A stretch of 64,000 bases of DNA, taken from positions 2,418,001 to 2,482,000 of the forward strand of contig NZ_CP115670.1 of NCBI RefSeq assembly GCF_027886475.1. The letters run 5' to 3'. The DNA comes from Corynebacterium sp. SCR221107 (GTDB lineage: Bacteria; Actinomycetota; Actinomycetes; Mycobacteriales; Mycobacteriaceae). The notes under the pieces are model-generated. The model did no database searches, had not been told where the DNA came from, and worked only from the letters and a program-made list of their open reading frames with translations. Below, piece after piece: positions 59,205-64,000 of the stretch (positions are counted from its first letter, which is position 1; the number at the start of each line of letters is the position of its first letter). Both the position numbers and the translations under genes were made by a program.

Positions 59205-59837
59205 CTATGAATTCCATATTTAGGGCACACATAGTTGCCGGTCATCATATAGAAAACAATCGAATAGTAGGTTCAAAATTCGATTTTGAAACGGATTCAT
59301 ACGAACCTTAATTCACCCTCAAGACACCGAGCCCCAGATTAAGAAACCAGAGCCCACACTTTTGTCAAAGCGCCAGCATAAACCGTTAATTAGGGCCAAA
59401 AATCTAGCTTTCTGCCATACATAGCGCGAAGGCTTTTTGAAACACCCACACTCAAGGAGTCGACAAAACATCAAGGTAAGACGACAGCCCTTTCGCTAAA
59501 GCCACCTTCAGTTTCTTCGTCTTTTCCACAGCACTTCATCCAATTAGTCGCAGAATTTTACTCAACAGACTGGAAAGGATGTGCACAATTTAGTGCCATA
59601 AAACACACTTTTCGAGACTGTGACTTATGTGACTCTCAAATATGGATTGGCAGTTATTTTCCATTGCTGAGTGCAAAAGCCCATGATCAGTCCCGTGTGG
59701 CGAATCGCCGAACCCATTTTCACGCGTTAGACCCCACTACCAAATTCGACTACCACGCACCAACATGCCTACCCACCAGCAGAGCAATCGCAATGAAAGC
59801 GCCCATGCAATGACCCGGGAATGACTGCCGAATGATT
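59205..59837. other. AT-rich gene-free stretch
   Basis: About 630 bases with no intact gene on either strand and lower GC than the flanks. It lies directly upstream of the truncated surface-protein frame and may hold its decayed 5' part. No repeat or transposase match was seen. Confidence 0.5.
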
Positions 59838-59877
59838 AAGTCCCGCTCCCTGTCACACAGCACAGGAGGCGGGACTT
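59838..59877 (-). terminator. Terminator of purC
   Basis: AAGTCCCGCCTCCTGT and ACAGGGAGCGGGACTT pair with one mismatch after the purC stop; AATCATTC follows. Confidence 0.8.
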
Positions 59878-59901
59878 ACATTTCGATGAAACTCGTGCGC
59901 T

Positions 59902-60795
59902 TTACACGCAGCAACCAATCCATTCGTTGAACTTATGCCCAGTGATGCGCTCAAATGCCTCGACGTATCGCTCGCGGGTGGCCTCCACCACGGAGCCGGG
60001 CAGCACCGGCGGGGGCGTGGTGGAGTTGACATCCCAGCCAGATTTCGGACCGGTCAGCCAGTTACGGACAAATTGCTTATCAAAGCTAGGCTGCACGCGT
60101 CCTGGCTGATAACCGTCGGCTGGCCAATAACGAGAGGAATCCGGGGTGAGGACTTCGTCGGCAAGCACAAGGTTGCCCTCCTCATCGAGGCCGAACTCGA
60201 ACTTGGTGTCGGCCAAGATAATGCCGCGCTCCTCAGCGATCTTCGCCGCCTGCGAGTAAATCTTGATGCTGGCATCGCGCAGCTCCTCCGCGCGAGCCTG
60301 ACCCAACCTCTCTACAACCGCCTCAAAGGTGACGTTTTCGTCATGGTCACCGAGCTCCGCCTTGGTTGCCGGGGTAAAGATCGGTTCCGGCAGCTTGGAG
60401 GCCTCAACGAGACCCTCCGGCAGTGCAACGCCGCAGACGGACTGGCTCTCCTGGTATTCCTTCATGCCGGAGCCGGTAAGGTAGCCACGCACCACGCACT
60501 CGAAAGGTAGCATCTTCAGCTTCTTGACCACGATTGCACGCCCGAGGACCTCCTCAGGAATACGTGGATCATCGATTGGACCTGCGAGGTGGTTGGGAAA
60601 GTCAATGTGGTTGAAGAAGTACATGCTCATAGCTGTGAGCACGCGCCCCTTGTCCGGGATTTCTGGATCAAGGATGTGATCGTATGCCGAAATACGATCG
60701 CTGACGACCATGAGGAGGGTCTCGTCATCGATCTCGTAGATCTCTCGCACCTTGCCTGCGGAGACATGGTTGTACTGAGAAAGTTCAGGACGCAT
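59902..60795 (-). CDS. purC: Phosphoribosylaminoimidazole-succinocarboxamide synthase
   Basis: The 297-residue enzyme joins CAIR and aspartate in purine synthesis. SAICAR synthetase motifs are present: [61 protein letters not shown]. The C-terminus ends WIGCCV with two adjacent Cys. ATG 60795 was chosen because homologues start just before [11 protein letters not shown] and a TAGACT lies 8 bases upstream (leaderless); the frame is open to 60987 but the rest is non-coding. Confidence 0.96.
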   Translation of the reverse strand: MRPELSQYNHVSAGKVREIYEIDDETLLMVVSDRISAYDHILDPEIPDKGRVLTAMSMYFFNHIDFPNHLAGPIDDPRIPEEVLGRAIVVKKLKMLPFECVVRGYLTGSGMKEYQESQSVCGVALPEGLVEASKLPEPIFTPATKAELGDHDENVTFEAVVERLGQARAEELRDASIKIYSQAAKIAEERGIILADTKFEFGLDEEGNLVLADEVLTPDSSRYWPADGYQPGRVQPSFDKQFVRNWLTGPKSGWDVNSTTPPPVLPGSVVEATRERYVEAFERITGHKFNEWIGCCV

Positions 60796-60900
60796 AAAGA
60801 TGAAGTCTAGCCCTACATGGGTACTTGCGGTAATTGGCGAGGCATTCCAGCCTGCTTTTGCTTGCCGCACGCTCCCCCACGGGCGCCCGCTCTTGCAGTT

Positions 60901-60911
60901 GCTTGCCGACG
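60901..60911 (+). repeat. GCTTKCCGACG motif copy
   Basis: Exact GCTTGCCGACG in the gap upstream of purC; a partial copy (GCTTGCCGCAC) lies at about 60860. Confidence 0.6.
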
Positions 60912-61000
60912 CCAAGGGGGCGCGCCTTTCGGGAAAGCATCGGTGTGAGCAGGGCGTTCTCGGACCGTCGAACCTGACTTGTGTCATTTTAGTGCGGAAA

Positions 61001-61210
61001 TCAGGGGTTCATGATGGTGTCCACGAGATTTTGCACCTCAGGCGGTAGCGGCATGGTGACGTGAACGGTGGTATCACCTGCCCCCAGCTCAATCGAGCGG
61101 TACTTCTTGAGTGCCCACACGACCCGCACAGGCAGCTGGGGCACTTTCGTAGCGCGAAAATGGTCTAGACCAACTTCGACAATGACAGTCTTGTTGCGAG
61201 ATAAAAACAT
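61001..61210 (-). CDS. Small hypothetical protein
   Basis: A frame of 69 residues from ATG 61210 (AAAGGT just upstream) reads [34 protein letters not shown] and ends [11 protein letters not shown]. It looks folded and conserved in style but I do not recognise it. The same frame is open further upstream to 61342, where the sequence matches an IS transposase instead, so an insertion probably joined the two or replaced the original N-terminus. Confidence 0.4.
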   Translation of the reverse strand: MFLSRNKTVIVEVGLDHFRATKVPQLPVRVVWALKKYRSIELGAGDTTVHVTMPLPPEVQNLVDTIMNP

Positions 61211-61342
61211 ACCTTTACCAGCAACAACGGTTATTCTCTCAAGGCTGTAGGCCGCTGTGAATGCCTCGATCATCGGCGGCATTGTTTGGGTTTCTTCCTT
61301 GTTGCCCTTGTACGTCCCGACACGCAGCGGGAAGCCGGACAA
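61208..61342 (-). mobile_element. IS1634/IS4-type transposase fragment
   Basis: About 45 residues match the catalytic region of IS1634-like transposases: FPLRVGTYKGNKEETQTM resembles the G-F-P-x-G-x-F-x-G-N-x-x-E-x-x-T block, and [21 protein letters not shown] resembles the segment ending VVADAGM. The Asp of that motif is changed to Gly-Lys (VVAGKGM), so it is inactive. No terminal repeats were found. Confidence 0.65.
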
Positions 61343-61399
61343 GGATTTGTGGCTCTCCTCGGCGCTCTTGGGAAAATCCGGTCGACATGGAAGATGCCG

Positions 61400-61613
61400 G
61401 TTCTACGACCTCAAGAAATGGGCCACCCGGGATCAAGTACGCAAAGCCTCTCACTTGGTGGATCGAACTGGTCCACAACCGAAGAAGACTGCACTTCGCA
61501 CTCGGGATGCAAACACCTGTGACCTTAGAAAACACCCATCAACAACAACTCAAACGAGAACAACTCGGTTCCCCCTAATGCCGCTTAACTAACTGTCCAC
61601 AAAGTTGGGTGGG
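61400..61613 (+). mobile_element. IS3-family transposase C-terminal remnant and right end
   Basis: Two frames give the end of an IS3-type OrfB: KWATRDQVRKA, then (after a frame change near 61442) LTWWIELVHNRRRLHFALGM and TPVTLENTHQQQL to a stop at 61578. The W-x-x-x-x-x-N-x-R-R-x-H-x-x-L-G pattern is the family signature. TGTCCACAAAGTTGGGTGGG at 61594-61613 resembles an IS3 right inverted repeat. The rest of the element is absent. 61614-61840 holds nothing further that I recognise. Confidence 0.65.
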
Positions 61614-61840
61614 CAACCCCAGCCAGACCACCACTTGGACGTCAGTAGCACCAGATGCAGTCGTGACGGTACGGATGCACGATCTCATGAAAAATCACAC
61701 CACAACTAAACTCGACCCGACCCGCATCGCACAAAAACTGCCATCCCCGAACCAAACCCGCAGGTCTACATGTCAAGGGCTAAGATGACCACACCTCTGT
61801 GACACAAGTCAGCTCGAACGTGAAAATCCTGCAAGGGAAA

Positions 61841-61865
61841 GCCCCATGTCCTAGGGGCATGGGGC
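61841..61865 (-). terminator. Terminator of purB
   Basis: GCCCCATG and CATGGGGC form a perfect 8-base stem; TTTCCC follows on the minus strand. Confidence 0.75.
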
Positions 61866-61890
61866 CAGATGCGCTTGTGAGAATCGCGGG

Positions 61891-63321
61891 CTAGAGAATC
61901 TCACCCGGGTTGTAGTTCGCGGCCTCCGGGTAACGGCCAACGAGATCCTTGATGCGTGCAAGCACGCGGTCAACCTGGGACTCGGCCGAGCCGATGAAGG
62001 CGTGGCGGTCGGCAAGTGCCTCGTCGAGCTGTTCGCGGGTCATAGGCAGGCGCTCGTCAGCGGCCAGGCGCTCGATGAGGTCTTGCTCGCCACCGTTTTC
62101 GCGCATGTTCAGCGCCACGGCGACCGCGTTTTCCTTGATGACCTCGTGGGCGGTCTCACGCCCGACGCCCGCACGGACGGCTGCCATGAGGATGCGGGTG
62201 GTGGCCAAGAATGGCAGGTAGCGCTCGAGTTCGCGGTCGATCATGGCCGGGAAGGCGCCGAACTCCTTGAGCACGGTCAAGAAAGTCTCGAACATGCCGT
62301 CGAGGGCGAAGAAGGCGTCCGGCAAGGCCACGCGGCGGATGACGGAGCAGAAGACGTCGCCCTCGTTCCACTGCTGGCCGGACAGGTCAGCAACCATGGT
62401 GAGGTAGCCGCGCAAGATGACCTGCAGGCCACCGACGCGCTCACAGGAGCGGGCATTCATCTTGTGCGGCATCGCCGACGATCCGACCTGACCTTCTTTG
62501 AAGCCCTCGGTGACGGTCTCGTTGCCGGCCATGAGTCGGATCGTGTGAGCCAGAGAGGACGGGCCCGCACCCAGCTGGACGAGTGCGGAGACGGCGTCGA
62601 AATCGAGCGAGCGCGGGTAGACCTGGCCCACCGAATCGAATACGCGCTTGAAGCCGAGGTGATCGGCGATCTGGGTTTCCAGCGCGGCGAGCTTAGCTTC
62701 GTCCCCACCCATGAGGTCGAGCATGTCCTGGGCGGTGCCCATCGGGCCTTTGATGCCGCGCAGCGGGTAACGTCCGAGCAGCTCCTCCACGCGCTCGATG
62801 GCGATGAGCATCTCCTCGGCGGCGGAGGCGAAACGCTTGCCCAAGGTGGTGGCCTGGGCGGCGACATTGTGGGAGCGGCCCGCCATGACCAAGGTCTGGT
62901 ACTGCCCGGCGCGCTCACCGATGCGGGCGACCACGGTAACAGCCTTGTCGCGCACCAGTTCAAGGGAGCGGTAGATCTGGAGCTGCTCGACGTTTTCGGT
63001 GAGGTCGCGGGAGGTCATGCCCTTGTGGATGTGCTCGTAGCCTGCCAGGGCGTTGAACTCCTCGATGCGGGCCTTGACGTCGTGGCGGGTGACCTTTTCC
63101 CGCTCGGCGATGGAGGCCAGATCCACCTGGTCGATGACTGCTTCGTAGGCGGCAATCGCCTCGGCGGGGATGTCCACGCCCAAGTCCTTCTGCGCGCGCA
63201 TCACGGCGATCCAGAGCTGGCGTTCCATGACGATCTTGGCTTCCGGGCTCCACAGGTTCGATAGCTCTGCGGAGGCGTAGCGGTTGGATAGGACGTTTGC
63301 GATCTTCTTCTTTTCAGCCAC
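61891..63321 (-). CDS. purB: Adenylosuccinate lyase
   Basis: The 476-residue enzyme cleaves SAICAR and adenylosuccinate in purine synthesis. The fumarase-superfamily signature is present as VGSSAMPHKMNAR (about residue 280), with MTSRDLTENVEQLQ and GRSHNVAAQATTLGKR before it. It begins with GTG at 63321, seven bases after GATAAT, so the transcript may be leaderless. It lies 1.1 kb upstream of purC on the same strand, separated by IS remnants. Confidence 0.96.
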   Translation of the reverse strand: MAEKKKIANVLSNRYASAELSNLWSPEAKIVMERQLWIAVMRAQKDLGVDIPAEAIAAYEAVIDQVDLASIAEREKVTRHDVKARIEEFNALAGYEHIHKGMTSRDLTENVEQLQIYRSLELVRDKAVTVVARIGERAGQYQTLVMAGRSHNVAAQATTLGKRFASAAEEMLIAIERVEELLGRYPLRGIKGPMGTAQDMLDLMGGDEAKLAALETQIADHLGFKRVFDSVGQVYPRSLDFDAVSALVQLGAGPSSLAHTIRLMAGNETVTEGFKEGQVGSSAMPHKMNARSCERVGGLQVILRGYLTMVADLSGQQWNEGDVFCSVIRRVALPDAFFALDGMFETFLTVLKEFGAFPAMIDRELERYLPFLATTRILMAAVRAGVGRETAHEVIKENAVAVALNMRENGGEQDLIERLAADERLPMTREQLDEALADRHAFIGSAESQVDRVLARIKDLVGRYPEAANYNPGEIL

Positions 63322-63375
63322 GGTGGCAATTATCGCACGTTAAGCGCGCCTAATCCATCACATGGGGTGTCCTTG

Positions 63376-64000
63376 TTATCCCGGGAGGTAGGCCGCCAGG
63401 CGTCGGCAGGCTTCTTGGGTGTCCTCGACGCTGGCGCACAAGGAAATGCGTACCCACTTATGCCCCTCGAAGGGGTCAAAGTCGACGCCTGGGGCCACGG
63501 CCACGCCGATGTCTTCGACGAGCCTGTGGGCAAAGGCCTCGCTGTCGTCGGTAAGCGATGCAACGTTGAGCCACAGGTAGAGCCCGCCGTCGGGTTCGGC
63601 GAAGGTGCGTAGTCCCATCTTTGGTAGTTCTTCGAGCAGGACTTCGCGCGAACGGCGGTAGCGTTCGACGTGGGTATCTAGTTCGCTTAACGACGCCGGG
63701 CTCAAGGCCGCAACCCCTGCTACCTGGCTTGCCGCGGGGGCACACAGCGACAACGACGCCTGCAGATTCGATAACGGTTCCACGAGATTGTCGGGCACGA
63801 TCATCCAGCCCACGCGCCAGCCGGTCATGGAGAAATACTTTGACAAGGTACCGATCACGATGGCGTCATCGGAAAACTGCCGTGCCGTTGCCGTGGGGCG
63901 GCCGAAGGAGATCCCGTGGTAGTCCTCGTCGGAGATCAATACGCACTCATTGCTCGCGCACCAGTGGGCGATGTTTTTCAGCTCTGCCGGGTCGATGATG
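63376..64000 (-). CDS. PLP-dependent aminotransferase (aspartate aminotransferase-like), partial
   Basis: Only the C-terminal 207 or so residues are in the window; the frame runs off the end at 64000. The PLP lysine lies in GTLSKYFSMTGWRVGW, preceded by ISDEDYHGISF with the Asp and Tyr of the PLP site. It ends AAYLPG. This is fold-type I, subgroup I, the group of aspartate, alanine and N-succinyl-DAP aminotransferases; the exact substrate cannot be told. It is followed by purB on the same strand, 55 bases downstream. Confidence 0.9.
   Translation of the reverse strand, partial: IIDPAELKNIAHWCASNECVLISDEDYHGISFGRPTATARQFSDDAIVIGTLSKYFSMTGWRVGWMIVPDNLVEPLSNLQASLSLCAPAASQVAGVAALSPASLSELDTHVERYRRSREVLLEELPKMGLRTFAEPDGGLYLWLNVASLTDDSEAFAHRLVEDIGVAVAPGVDFDPFEGHKWVRISLCASVEDTQEACRRLAAYLPG

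Noticed and set aside
62002..63264. A 420-codon plus-strand open frame
   Set aside because: Antisense shadow of purB.

Overview
The window is a stretch of a Corynebacterium chromosome. Evidence for the genus: a mycolyltransferase-like secreted esterase (51664-52812), mycothiol synthase (mshD), the acetate regulator ramA beside cysK-cysE, a succinyl-CoA:acetate CoA-transferase gene, a MurA with Asp in place of the active-site Cys, and a pur/pst gene order which, as far as I recall, matches the Rv0807-Rv0821c block of Mycobacterium tuberculosis. Base composition is moderately GC-rich. Many genes have a -10 hexamer only 6-9 bases before the start codon, as expected for leaderless actinobacterial transcripts.

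Layout. 1-9.3 kb: a flavin-binding protein, tRNA-Ala, a thiol-redox cluster (DsbA-like protein plus two MauE/DoxX-like membrane proteins flanking phosphoglucomutase), a coupled pair of fluoride channel genes (crcB) and a MacB-like ABC exporter. 9.3-15.3 kb: a complete rRNA operon on the minus strand (16S-23S-5S, no spacer tRNA) with a visible 23S processing stem and two candidate promoters. 15.3-25.3 kb: murA, a cobalamin adenosyltransferase, ramA, cysK, cysE, two GNAT acetyltransferases, an HNH endonuclease gene behind two DnaA boxes, five tRNAs (Glu, Asp, Asp, Phe, Lys) and a damaged stretch between them. 25.3-31.4 kb: a TetR/EamA pair, actA, a dihydrouridine synthase, phoU and a FrnE-like DsbA protein. 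31.6-35.7 kb: pstSCAB with a candidate Pho box. 35.9-48.4 kb: mshD, an LmeA-like lipoprotein-type gene, a lipid kinase, a nitrobindin-like protein, an aminodeoxychorismate lyase-like gene, ygfZ, a DUF3073 protein, purM, purF, a VIT1-like transporter, a sterol-carrier-like protein, a double-hotdog thioesterase and a TrhA/hemolysin III protein. 48.6-51.6 kb: a flavin electron-transfer cassette (ferric-reductase-like flavocytochrome, FMN-binding protein, ApbE). 51.7-64 kb: the mycolyltransferase, a heavily damaged PepSY gene, glutathione peroxidase, a DUF2334 protein, oligopeptidase B, an orphan sortase-signal fragment, purC, IS remnants, purB and the 3' part of an aminotransferase gene.

How the genes work together: purF, purM, purC and purB cover four steps of purine synthesis; pstSCAB with phoU forms the high-affinity phosphate system; ramA and actA belong to acetate metabolism; cysE and cysK make cysteine, which mshD uses for mycothiol; the 48.6-51.6 kb cassette can move electrons from NAD(P)H across the membrane to an extracytoplasmic flavoprotein.

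The most unusual signal is an 11-base motif, GCTTKCCGACG, present 22 times exactly. Fifteen copies lie in intergenic or decayed DNA, often beside terminators. I do not recognise it as a described element. Other points: a 16-base perfect inverted repeat at the start of the redox operon, a readable series of lesions in the PepSY pseudogene, and an IS graveyard between purC and purB.
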